A stretch of 64,000 nt of DNA from the NCBI GenBank assembly GCA_965275915.1, contig CBDHYI010000005.1:62001-126000 (forward strand). Direction: 5' to 3'. Position numbers and translations under genes: made by a program. This stretch comes from JBDWFY01 sp965275915 (lineage in GTDB: Bacteria > Pseudomonadota > Alphaproteobacteria > Rhizobiales > Stappiaceae). This document shows positions 1 through 7,764 of the stretch, in pieces. The notes under the pieces are model-generated. The model was not told the origin of the DNA. It made no database searches and was given only the letters and a program-made list of their open reading frames with translations. How positions within the stretch are numbered: the stretch's first letter is position 1; each line of letters begins with the position of its first letter.

Positions 1-248
1 TCATGCATCCGGACGATGCCAAAAAACGCGGTCTGCGACGGGGGCAGGAAATCGAGCTCTCCACGCGCAGAGGAAGGGTGTTGAGCCGACTTGAAACCCG
101 GGGGCGTAACAAGATGCCCGAAGGCGTCGTGTTCATGCCCTGGTTCGACGAAGGCCAACTGACAAACAAGCTGACCCTCGATGCGACCTGCCCGATCTCC
201 AAGGAGACCGATTTCAAAAAATGCGCCTGCAAAGTCGAACGCGCATAG
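1..248 (+). CDS. napA: Periplasmic nitrate reductase large subunit NapA, C-terminal end (partial)
   Basis: The window opens inside this gene; only the last ~82 codons are present. NapA is the catalytic bis-MGD and [4Fe-4S] subunit that reduces nitrate to nitrite in the periplasm. The visible part is the C-terminal molybdopterin-dinucleotide-binding beta-barrel domain: it contains HPDDAKKRG, GVVFMPWFDEGQ and the tail ETDFKKCACKVE, which are characteristic NapA ends. It is followed after 14 bases by napG and then napH, napB and napC, so it is the upstream part of a nap operon. The catalytic cysteine and the Tat signal lie outside the window and cannot be checked. Confidence 0.95.
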   Translation, partial: MHPDDAKKRGLRRGQEIELSTRRGRVLSRLETRGRNKMPEGVVFMPWFDEGQLTNKLTLDATCPISKETDFKKCACKVERA

Positions 249-262
249 CAGGACTGTGAGCC

Positions 263-1093
263 ATGCCCGCCAACCGTAACCCGCAAAAGCCTGATCGGCG
301 CCGTTTCCTGAAGGACGCGGCCCGAGCGGCTGCGGGTTGCGCATTGGCCGGATTTGCATTGACGAAGCTGATATCGGACGCGCGCAGCCTGCCCGCTCAG
401 GCCATCCGCCCGCCCGGCGCCCTGCCGGAACGCGATTTTCTCGCCGCCTGCATCCGCTGCGGTCTGTGCGTGCGGGACTGCCCGTACGATACGCTCACCC
501 TTGCCGAATTGGGCGTAGACGGCGCCGCAACGGGCACGCCTTTTTTTACCGCCCGGGAAATACCTTGCGAGATGTGCGAAGACATTCCGTGCGTTGCGGC
601 CTGCCCGACCGGCGCACTCGATAAGAACCTGACGAATATCGACGATGCCGACATGGGTGTTGCGGTTCTGATCGACGAAGAACATTGCCTCAATGCCCTC
701 GGGCTCCGTTGCGACGTCTGCTACCGGGTCTGCCCGGTGATCGATAAAGCCATCACGCTGGAACCCGAACACAACAAGCGCTCCGGTCATCACGCGCTCT
801 TCATGCCGACCGTTCATGCCGATGCCTGCACGGGCTGCGGAAAATGCGAAAAGTCCTGTGTCCTGCCGGAAAGCGCCATCAAGGTGCTGCCCCAGCGGAT
901 TGCACGGGTCGATGCTGCCGAGCATTACAAACTGGGTTGGGAGGATCGCGATCCTCTGGTCGATGAACTTATTGATCTGCCTGATCGCCTCCCGGGTCCG
1001 GGCACCGACAATCTCGTCACGCCGGGCGGATTTGAACCGGCCTACAAGCTTCCGGCCGAGCTCCCCGCCAAACTCCCGGGGAGCACGAGATGA
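263..1093 (+). CDS. napG: Ferredoxin-type protein NapG (MauM/NapG family)
   Basis: Periplasmic iron-sulfur protein that, with membrane protein NapH, forms a quinol-oxidising route feeding electrons to NapC and NapAB. The 276-residue protein begins with a twin-arginine signal (RRRFLK at residues 12-17 followed by an Ala/Gly-rich hydrophobic stretch), as expected for a folded Fe-S protein exported by Tat. Four cysteine clusters are visible: C63/C66/C69/C73, C102/C105/C110/C114, C142/C150/C153/C157 and C189/C192/C195/C199, fitting four [4Fe-4S] centres. It follows napA closely and overlaps napH by four bases (ATGA), so translational coupling is likely. Length and motifs are normal for NapG. Confidence 0.95.
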   Translation: MPANRNPQKPDRRRFLKDAARAAAGCALAGFALTKLISDARSLPAQAIRPPGALPERDFLAACIRCGLCVRDCPYDTLTLAELGVDGAATGTPFFTAREIPCEMCEDIPCVAACPTGALDKNLTNIDDADMGVAVLIDEEHCLNALGLRCDVCYRVCPVIDKAITLEPEHNKRSGHHALFMPTVHADACTGCGKCEKSCVLPESAIKVLPQRIARVDAAEHYKLGWEDRDPLVDELIDLPDRLPGPGTDNLVTPGGFEPAYKLPAELPAKLPGSTR

Positions 1094-2013
1094 GCCGTAA
1101 AACCACTCTCCCGGTGGGCCGGGAAGCCATTCAAACCAAAGGTTGGCTCAGAGCCCACAAATATCTGCTTTTGCGCCGGGCAAGCCAGACATTCTTTCTT
1201 GGTCTTTTCCTGCTCGGTCCCTGGTTCGGTCTCTGGTGGGTGAAGGGCAACCTGTCCGGCTCGCTGACCTTTGACGTTCTTCCCCTGACCGACCCGCTCA
1301 TTCTCGCCCAATCCGTGATCGCCGGGCACTGGCCCGAACTGACCGCGCTGATCGGAGCGCTGATTGTCGGCCTTGCTTACGCGCTGATCGGCGGACGGGT
1401 TTATTGTTCCTGGGTGTGTCCCGTCAATCCCGTCACCGACGGCGCCCACTGGCTGCACGAAAAGCTGGATTTACCCAAAGGCTGGCAACCCAAACGCAGC
1501 ACCCGTTACTGGGTGCTTGCGATGGTGCTGATCGTATCCGCCATAACCGGCACCATCGCGTGGGAAGTCGTGAATCCCATCTCAATGCTGCATCGCGGGC
1601 TGATCTTCGGCGTCGGCTTCGCCTGGACCTTTGTGCTCGCAGTCTTTCTGTTTGATCTGTTTGTGTCCCGTCGCGGCTGGTGCGGTCATCTGTGCCCGGT
1701 GGGCGCGTTTTACGGTCTGCTGGGCCGGAAATCCGTCCTGCGCGTATCGGCGTTGAACCGGGCCGCCTGCGATGACTGTATGGACTGCTTCGCCGTCTGC
1801 CCCGAGATGCACGTGATCACGCCGGCGCTGCGCGGAGACGGGGATGATACGCCCCTGATCCTGTCAGCCGATTGCACCAATTGCGGACGCTGCATCGATG
1901 TCTGCGGCCCGAATGTATTCCAATTCACTCACCGCTTCGATCAACGCCCGGCCCCGGTGAGGCCGGAGCGGCAGAAGCCCAACCCTATTCCCAAGGCGCG
2001 TCACGCAGCCTGA
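1090..2013 (+). CDS. napH: Quinol dehydrogenase ferredoxin-type membrane protein NapH
   Basis: Integral membrane partner of NapG (307 residues). It shows about four hydrophobic segments separated by the conserved NapH/NosR-type loops CSWVCPVNPVTDGAHW and RGWCGHLCPVGAF, and two cytoplasmic ferredoxin-type cysteine groups near the C-terminus (CDDCMDCFAVCP and CTNCGRCIDVCG). The start ATG overlaps the napG stop by four bases. In the family NapGH takes electrons from ubiquinol or menaquinol. The position between napG and napB is what one expects in a napDAGHBC-type operon. No irregularities were seen. Confidence 0.95.
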   Translation: MSRKTTLPVGREAIQTKGWLRAHKYLLLRRASQTFFLGLFLLGPWFGLWWVKGNLSGSLTFDVLPLTDPLILAQSVIAGHWPELTALIGALIVGLAYALIGGRVYCSWVCPVNPVTDGAHWLHEKLDLPKGWQPKRSTRYWVLAMVLIVSAITGTIAWEVVNPISMLHRGLIFGVGFAWTFVLAVFLFDLFVSRRGWCGHLCPVGAFYGLLGRKSVLRVSALNRAACDDCMDCFAVCPEMHVITPALRGDGDDTPLILSADCTNCGRCIDVCGPNVFQFTHRFDQRPAPVRPERQKPNPIPKARHAA

Positions 2014-2033
2014 GTCAGTAACGGAGACGCAAT

Positions 2034-2459
2034 ATGAAAAAGCAACTGATCCTGAGCGTAATCGCAACTTCGGTTCTGTTTGCGCCCCTGAGCACCGGGC
2101 TCGGGCAATCGGTTACGACCTTGCGCGATGCCACAGTTGAAGAAGAGGTGGCTCCGCTCAACAATTATCAGATCGACGAAGGCCGCTTTTCACGCAATTA
2201 CCGGCAGCAGCCGCCGCTGATCCCCCATTCGATTGACAATTACCAGGTCGACCTCAAGGCCAATCGCTGCCTGGCCTGTCACGACTGGACCAATGCCGCC
2301 GAACGAAACGCACCGACACTATCGATGACCCATTACGAGGATCGTGACGGCAATCAGCTCAATGAAGTGTCGGGGTCGCGCTGGTTCTGCACGCAGTGTC
2401 ACGTCCCGCAGGCAAATGCGCCCGCGCTTGTTGAAAACCATTTCCGCGGCGATCGCTGA
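2034..2459 (+). CDS. napB: Periplasmic nitrate reductase diheme cytochrome c subunit NapB
   Basis: Small electron-transfer subunit of NapAB (141 residues). It has an N-terminal Sec signal peptide (KKQL followed by a hydrophobic run, about residues 2-24) and exactly two heme-binding motifs, CLACH and CTQCH, typical of the diheme NapB. The conserved NYQVDLKANRCLACH context is also present. It lies 20 bases after napH and 34 bases before napC, so it is in the same transcript. It passes electrons from NapC to the NapA Fe-S centre in the periplasm. Confidence 0.95.
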   Translation: MKKQLILSVIATSVLFAPLSTGLGQSVTTLRDATVEEEVAPLNNYQIDEGRFSRNYRQQPPLIPHSIDNYQVDLKANRCLACHDWTNAAERNAPTLSMTHYEDRDGNQLNEVSGSRWFCTQCHVPQANAPALVENHFRGDR

Positions 2460-2493
2460 CTCTGAGCCGGACATACTTGCAAGGAAATACATC

Positions 2494-3189
2494 ATGTCAA
2501 AAACGGATGCTCAGGCCGAAAAACGCGGCTTCATTCGGCGGATCTGGCGGTTTTTGTGGACCCCGACCTCTTTGTTTTCATTCGGATTTATTCTCCTGGG
2601 CGGCATCGCAATCGGGATCGTCTTCTGGGGCGGGTTTCACTGGGCGATGGAAGCGACGAACAACGAGCAGTTTTGTGTGTCCTGCCATGAGATGCGTGAC
2701 AATGTCTTCGCGGAATATCAGGGAACCATCCATCAGGAGAATTCCGCCGGTGTCAGGGCCACCTGCCCCGATTGCCATGTTCCCAAGGAATGGGGTCCGA
2801 AGGTTGTCCGGAAGATTCAGGCGAGTTGGGAACTATACGGCCATTTCGTCACCGGCATTATCGACACGCCGGAAAAATTCGAAGCCCATCGGCTGGATAT
2901 GGCCACAAGTGTCTGGACGGCGATGAAAAAAACCGACAGCCGCGAATGCCGCAACTGCCACAAGTTCGATTTCATGGATTTCACCCTGCAGCAAAGCCGC
3001 GCCAGCGAAAGCCACCAGCGCGCGATTGATGAAGGCAAGACCTGCATAGACTGTCACCAGGGCATTGCGCATAAACTGCCCGAAGGCTATCTCAAACGCT
3101 ACAAAGAGATTGTCGATCAATTGACGGCCAAAGGCGAGATTCCGGAAAGCCAAAACGGTCAGTTCACCGAAGTGGCGGACGCCGACTAA
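2494..3189 (+). CDS. napC: Membrane-anchored tetraheme cytochrome c NapC
   Basis: NapC/NirT-family quinol dehydrogenase that hands electrons from the membrane quinol pool to NapB. The ATG at 2494 is chosen because it follows an AAGGA Shine-Dalgarno and yields a 231-residue protein of normal NapC length; an open frame extends upstream to 2344 but overlaps napB. One N-terminal transmembrane helix (SLFSFGFILLGGIAIGIVF) is followed by four CxxCH motifs: CVSCH, CPDCH, CRNCH and CIDCH. It is the last gene of the nap operon; a weak hairpin lies about 60 bases downstream. Confidence 0.95.
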   Translation: MSKTDAQAEKRGFIRRIWRFLWTPTSLFSFGFILLGGIAIGIVFWGGFHWAMEATNNEQFCVSCHEMRDNVFAEYQGTIHQENSAGVRATCPDCHVPKEWGPKVVRKIQASWELYGHFVTGIIDTPEKFEAHRLDMATSVWTAMKKTDSRECRNCHKFDFMDFTLQQSRASESHQRAIDEGKTCIDCHQGIAHKLPEGYLKRYKEIVDQLTAKGEIPESQNGQFTEVADAD

Positions 3190-3246
3190 GACGTCTCGCC
3201 TTGAGATTGCAACATCCGGTCAAAGCCATCTTGCGTGCTGGCTGAA

Positions 3247-3281
3247 AGCAATTCTTGCGATTATCGGTTGCAGGAATTGCT
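3247..3281 (+). terminator. Candidate terminator hairpin after the nap operon
   Basis: AGCAATTC at 3247-3254 is complementary to GAATTGCT at 3274-3281, with a 19-base loop, followed by a T-rich stretch (GTTGTTTCTTT). The long loop makes it a weak intrinsic terminator candidate; a shorter CCGG-GAAA-CCGG hairpin follows near 3305. Confidence 0.4.
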
Positions 3282-3402
3282 GCCGGTTGTTTCTTTAGCG
3301 GCGAGCCGGGAAACCGGCCCACCGGCCATCGTTATACCCCTTTACTGAACCCTCGCCTGCCGCAATACTCGCGCTATCCATCAGGCCGCGAGGATCAGAA
3401 GA

Positions 3403-4503
3403 ATGCCCTTTGAAACGCTCACCTTCCACAGTATCGAAACCCGGGCAGTGATCCTGAAGCTGAAGCGGCCCATCGTTGCCCGTATCGGGACCATCGCCGA
3501 GTGGCCATTGATCCTGATCGATCTGAAAACCGAGGAAGGCGTTGTAGGCCGGTCCTACCTCGCACCGTACATCACCAAGGCGATTCGCTATCTGGTGCCT
3601 GCCCTTCAGGACATGAGCGAGATGCTGAAGGGACAGCCGGTCAGCCCGATGGACCTTTATGAGACCACCCGGAAGTCTCTGCATTTTGTTGGCTATGAGG
3701 GTCTTTCCATGGTGGCCGTTTCCGGTCTGGACATGGCGGCATGGGATGCCCTTGCCAAAGCCGCCGGCATGCCGCTGTGCGTGCTGCTTGGCGGTTCCGT
3801 CGGTCCGGTGAAGTCCTATAACAGCAACGGCTTGTGGCTGGAGGCGCCCGAGGCTGTCGCCGAGCAGTCGATTGAACTCCGGGACGAAGGCGGATTTGCC
3901 GGACTCAAATTGCGGCTTGGCCGGAACAATCCGAAAGACGATGTTGCCGCTGTCAAGGCTGTGCGCAGGACGGTCGGTGAGGACATGGCCCTGATGGCCG
4001 ACTTCAATCAGGGCCTTGATCTGGCCGAAGCCCTCAGGCGCTGCCACATGGTCGATGAACTTGAATTGGCATGGCTAGAAGAGCCCATTGTCTACGACAA
4101 TTTTGACGGCTATGCCCAACTCGCCCGTGACCTCAAAACACCGCTTCAGATCGGCGAGAACTTCTATGGCCCGCGCGATCTGCATAAAGCGCTGCGTATG
4201 AATGCCTGCGATCTGGTTATGCCCGATTTCATGCGGATCGGCGGCGTTACCGGCTGGCTCAGAGCCGCCGGGATAGCGGGTGCGGCGGGTGTACCCGTAT
4301 CGACGCATCTTTATCCGGAAGTCGGCGCCCACGTTATGCGTGTCACCGAAACGGCGCACTGGCTGGAATGGCAGGACTGGACAGAGCCGGTGCTGCAAAC
4401 ACCTTACAAGGTCAAAGACAGCCACATTCAAATCCCGGACGTTCCAGGCGTTGGCCTTGAATGGAACGAAGATGTTGTCCGGGCCCATCTCTGTGATGGG
4501 TGA
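3403..4503 (+). CDS. Mandelate racemase/muconate lactonizing enzyme family protein
   Basis: Enolase-superfamily enzyme of 366 residues that aligns along its whole length with mandelate racemase. These enzymes abstract the alpha proton of a carboxylate substrate. The metal ligands are in place: D200 (MADFNQ), E226 (LEEP) and E252 (GENF). The Asp-His dyad is D275 (MPDFMRIGG) and H302 (STHLYPE), and the oxyanion-stabilising acid is E322 (AHWLEW). The second basic residue of the usual KxK motif is replaced: the sequence is LKLRLG, so K169 is present but the residue equivalent to Lys166 of mandelate racemase is R171. Substrate is unknown; a hydroxy-acid racemase or dehydratase is plausible. It stands alone between nap and an AraC regulator. 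Confidence 0.85.
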   Translation: MPFETLTFHSIETRAVILKLKRPIVARIGTIAEWPLILIDLKTEEGVVGRSYLAPYITKAIRYLVPALQDMSEMLKGQPVSPMDLYETTRKSLHFVGYEGLSMVAVSGLDMAAWDALAKAAGMPLCVLLGGSVGPVKSYNSNGLWLEAPEAVAEQSIELRDEGGFAGLKLRLGRNNPKDDVAAVKAVRRTVGEDMALMADFNQGLDLAEALRRCHMVDELELAWLEEPIVYDNFDGYAQLARDLKTPLQIGENFYGPRDLHKALRMNACDLVMPDFMRIGGVTGWLRAAGIAGAAGVPVSTHLYPEVGAHVMRVTETAHWLEWQDWTEPVLQTPYKVKDSHIQIPDVPGVGLEWNEDVVRAHLCDG

Positions 4504-4642
4504 TGCCGGACGCTTCGGTCACCTCCAAACGGGTGGTTTCGCTGACGTCCGCGCACCACTCCCCCATCCGCTTGCTTGACCATCGATCAGCGCTCGACCA
4601 AACTTGGCTCAGAGCAGTGACGCGGCTGAGTATCGGGAGGAT

Positions 4643-4659
4643 GTGGCGCACCGCGCCAC
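4643..4659 (+). promoter_or_regulatory. Perfect inverted repeat between Shine-Dalgarno and start codon of the AraC gene
   Basis: GTGGCGC-ACC-GCGCCAC is a perfect 7-bp stem with a 3-base loop. It lies between GGGAGG (4635-4640) and the ATG at 4663. Without folding, the SD-to-start distance would be 22 bases; with the hairpin looped out it would be about 5. It could be an RNA control element or a DNA operator. Confidence 0.5.
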
Positions 4660-4662
4660 GAT

Positions 4663-5673
4663 ATGATCGTGAGTTCCGTGCAAACATGCAGAAACCAGGC
4701 GACCGGAGACTGGATTACCGATGTTCCTCTTCAGAAACTTGGTTTTGAGCCGAGCGAGCACGGGTTTGCGCATCTGAACGCGTTTGTTGCAACGCTGGAA
4801 GGTGAGCGGCGTCAGCTCGGCGCAGACTATCTTTGGAGCGTCGGCCGTGAGTTTGATCTGACTTCGCTGGGCGTCTTTGGCCGGACGGTTTGCGAGGCTC
4901 AGCGCCTTGGCGATGCGCTTGAAGCGTTGGCGGACGGATTTCATCACATCCAGAGCGGCGCTGCGGTCAGGTTTCTGATCGAGGACGACGCAGCACGCCT
5001 TACATATCTTCTTCACGACGGCCGCATCTGGCCCCGGGGCGGCGATGCGGAGCTGACCCTGGGACTGTTCGCCGGAGTCCTGGAACGGTTTGGCCTTGAG
5101 ATCGGCGACTGTCTTTCAGTTGCCGTTGAGCATCCCATGGATGATTGCCTTGAAGACCTCGGCGATGCTCTGGGCAGGAGTATCGACATCCATGCAACGG
5201 AGAACAGCCTGACTTTGCCCGCGGGCGCCCTGAGCACTGCGCTGCCGACATCAAAAAGAGCCGTCCACGCATCTGATGACACCGGGCGCGTGGAACCGGC
5301 AACGGCTCCGTCCCTGTCCCAGACAATCCGGCAGCATATCTACGAAACACTGGAAGACGGCGGCTACGATCAGACCCGCGTGGCGGACGCGATTTGCGTT
5401 TCGGAGCGAAGCCTGAGGCGAAAGCTGGCTCAGGCGGGTGTCTCCTATCGCGATCTCCTGGACGATTGCCGGGAGGCTGCCGCCGTCAATCTGCTTCGCC
5501 GCAGGGATCTTGCTCTTGCCGATGTGGGCTTCCGGCTTGGCTATTCCGACCAGAGCACCTTCTCCCGCGCCGCCTGTCGCTGGTTCGGTATGTCACCGGC
5601 CCGCTATCGGGCAAAGATTGAGGCCGAGAACGCCTCTTTGGCCGAAAATGCCAAGACAGACCGTTCCGGCTGA
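4663..5673 (+). CDS. AraC-family transcriptional regulator
   Basis: A 336-residue regulator with an N-terminal arabinose-binding-like domain of the OruR/ArgR type (about residues 15-190) and a C-terminal AraC/XylS DNA-binding domain (about 225-325). The second part shows both helix-turn-helix units: VADAICVSERSLRRKL and the signature region LADVGFRLGYSDQSTFSRA followed by FGMSPARYR. It is 60 bases upstream of, and co-directional with, a copper amine oxidase; in Escherichia coli the tyramine oxidase gene tynA is controlled by the AraC-type FeaR, so control of the amine oxidase is a reasonable inference. The start is the only ATG near the SD, but an unusual hairpin separates the two. Confidence 0.9.
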   Translation: MIVSSVQTCRNQATGDWITDVPLQKLGFEPSEHGFAHLNAFVATLEGERRQLGADYLWSVGREFDLTSLGVFGRTVCEAQRLGDALEALADGFHHIQSGAAVRFLIEDDAARLTYLLHDGRIWPRGGDAELTLGLFAGVLERFGLEIGDCLSVAVEHPMDDCLEDLGDALGRSIDIHATENSLTLPAGALSTALPTSKRAVHASDDTGRVEPATAPSLSQTIRQHIYETLEDGGYDQTRVADAICVSERSLRRKLAQAGVSYRDLLDDCREAAAVNLLRRRDLALADVGFRLGYSDQSTFSRAACRWFGMSPARYRAKIEAENASLAENAKTDRSG

Positions 5674-5733
5674 TATTTCCTAACCGAACGGACGGTCAAT
5701 CGATCCGTCTGAAGAAGAAAGAGGGGAAATATC

Positions 5734-7716
5734 ATGAAACGTGCCGCCATCGGGCTGCTCGCTGCCGGACTTTTCGGGACGGGTATCGCGCAGGCCCAGA
5801 CACATCCGCTGGACGGTCTCACCGCCAGCGAGTTCGAACGCATCCAGACTATTTTGCGAAACGGGGGCGTCACAACCGACAAGACCCTGTTTCCTCTGAT
5901 CGAACTGATCGAGCCGCAAAAGGCCGATGTGCTGGCCTGGTCCGAAGGCGATCCGCTCACCCGGCGGGCGTCGGTTCAATACACGTCGACAGACGGGTTC
6001 CGGGAGGCCGTCGTCAATATCTCCGATGGCACCGTTGAGAGTGACGATCCTGTCGGTCAGACCGGTCAGCCGATGGTCCTGTTTGCCGAATTCATCGGAG
6101 CACTGGGCGCCGCGCTTGAGGACGACCGGATGATCGCGGCGCTTGAGACACGCAATCTCAAACCGGAAAACGTCTTCTGCCTGCCCCTGACCGCGGGCAA
6201 CTTCTTTGACGGTACGGGCCGGACCAGGCGTCTGATGAAAATTCCCTGCTATGTCGCGCCGAGCCAGTCGAATTTCTATGCAAAGCCGATTGAAGGCCTC
6301 TTTGCCGTCTATGATCTGAAGACCGCCAAGGTTCTTGATGTGGAGGATATTGCCGTCATCCCGGTCAATTCCGATCCGTGGGGCTATACCGAGGAAGAGG
6401 TTGCCCAAAGGCAGCCCCTGCGTCCTGAGGAGAACCCCGTCAAGCTGACACAGGACGGCGGCGCGAACTTCAAAACGGACGGAAGCCAGATTACCTGGGA
6501 TATCTGGAAATTCCGCCATCGTGTCGATAAACGGCCCGGCCTGGTGGTCTCCGACATTCAGGTCAACGATCAGCGCACCTGGCGCCCGGTTATTTATCAG
6601 ACACATCTCAGCGAAGTGTTCGTACCTTACATGGACCCGAGCGAGGGCTGGTACTGGCGAACCTACATGGACAGCGGCGAATACGGCTTCGGGCTGTTCC
6701 TGTCACCGCTGACGGCCGGAATTGATTGTCCCGACTATGCCGCATACCTGCCGGCGGTGATCAATGACGATGCAGGTGCCGCGCTGGAGATCCCAAACGC
6801 GATCTGCATTTTTGAACGGTCGACCGGCGCCCCGGCCTGGCGGCATTTTGAAGTCTTTGCCCAGTCCGAAGAAACGTCGGTGCCTGCGGAAGGCCGCCCC
6901 TATAGCGAACTGGTGGTGCGTACCGCTTCGGAAGTCGGCAACTACGACTATCTGATCGACTATCGCTTTCAGCGCGACGGACAGATGCGCATCATGATCG
7001 GAGCAACCGGCCTCGATGCGGTCAAGGGCGTGGCCGCGACATCGACCGACAGCGAATCCTACGCCGCAGACACCGCCTATGGCACGCTGATTGCGCCCAA
7101 TCTTGTGGCGCCCAACCACGACCATTACTTCAATTTCCGTATCGATTTTGACATCGATCAGCCGGAAAACCGGTTCATGACCATGGACATCGTGCCGAAC
7201 GAAGATATCGCCGCCGACAGTCCGCGCCGTTCCATGTGGAAGGTCGAGCACAAGATGCCGAAGAGCGAGATGGCCGCGCGCTATCAGGTCTCGTCTTTCA
7301 AGCCGCGCTACTATCATGTCGCCAACCCGGACCGGAAGGGTCATCTCGGTCACATGCCCGGCTGGATGATCCATCACGGCTCCGTCGCCTACGGCCCGTA
7401 CGATTTCCAGAACGATCCGCCGTTCAAGCGCAATCCCTATATCGAATACAGCGTCTGGAACACGGTTCACGATCCTCAGCAGCGCTATGCGGGCGGCAAG
7501 TTCGCCTTCCAGTCCGACGGAACGGACACGCTCCTGACCTATGCATCGGACGATGAAGCGCTTCAGGGAAAGGACATCGTGACCTGGTTTACCGCCGGTT
7601 TCCATCATATCCCGCGGATGGAGGACTGGCCGGTAATGTCAACGGAATGGAAGCAGGTGCACATCATGCCGCACAACTATTTTGCCAACAATCCGGCACT
7701 CACGCTGAGAAAATAA
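5734..7716 (+). CDS. Copper-containing primary amine oxidase (secreted)
   Basis: Quinoprotein that oxidises primary amines such as phenethylamine, tyramine or histamine to aldehyde, ammonia and hydrogen peroxide. The 660-residue protein has a Sec signal peptide (about residues 1-22, ending AQA). The topaquinone precursor is Y404 in the motif NYDY. The catalytic base is D313 (YMDSGEYG). Copper ligands are H462 and H464 (NHDHYF) and H625 in TAGFHHIPRMEDWP, which matches the family signature. Length is normal. The gene follows an AraC regulator and has a good SD (AGAGGGGAAA). A strong hairpin terminator follows. Substrate preference cannot be read from the sequence. Confidence 0.95.
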   Translation: MKRAAIGLLAAGLFGTGIAQAQTHPLDGLTASEFERIQTILRNGGVTTDKTLFPLIELIEPQKADVLAWSEGDPLTRRASVQYTSTDGFREAVVNISDGTVESDDPVGQTGQPMVLFAEFIGALGAALEDDRMIAALETRNLKPENVFCLPLTAGNFFDGTGRTRRLMKIPCYVAPSQSNFYAKPIEGLFAVYDLKTAKVLDVEDIAVIPVNSDPWGYTEEEVAQRQPLRPEENPVKLTQDGGANFKTDGSQITWDIWKFRHRVDKRPGLVVSDIQVNDQRTWRPVIYQTHLSEVFVPYMDPSEGWYWRTYMDSGEYGFGLFLSPLTAGIDCPDYAAYLPAVINDDAGAALEIPNAICIFERSTGAPAWRHFEVFAQSEETSVPAEGRPYSELVVRTASEVGNYDYLIDYRFQRDGQMRIMIGATGLDAVKGVAATSTDSESYAADTAYGTLIAPNLVAPNHDHYFNFRIDFDIDQPENRFMTMDIVPNEDIAADSPRRSMWKVEHKMPKSEMAARYQVSSFKPRYYHVANPDRKGHLGHMPGWMIHHGSVAYGPYDFQNDPPFKRNPYIEYSVWNTVHDPQQRYAGGKFAFQSDGTDTLLTYASDDEALQGKDIVTWFTAGFHHIPRMEDWPVMSTEWKQVHIMPHNYFANNPALTLRK

Positions 7717-7722
7717 GAAGGC

Positions 7723-7745
7723 ACCTCGGGCGATAGGCCCGAGGT
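7723..7745 (+). terminator. Bidirectional terminator hairpin between convergent genes
   Basis: ACCTCGGGC (7723-7731) and GCCCGAGGT (7737-7745) form a perfect 9-bp stem with a 5-base loop. It sits between the amine oxidase stop and the convergent aldo/keto reductase stop. On the minus strand it is followed by a pyrimidine- and T-rich run, so it suits the minus-strand gene best but can serve both. Confidence 0.75.
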
Positions 7746-7764
7746 TCACCCCGTCCGCCGGTAT

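Noticed and set aside
5680..6606. 308-codon minus-strand frame
   Set aside because: Antisense to the copper amine oxidase, whose active-site residues are all in the plus-strand frame; a GC-driven shadow.
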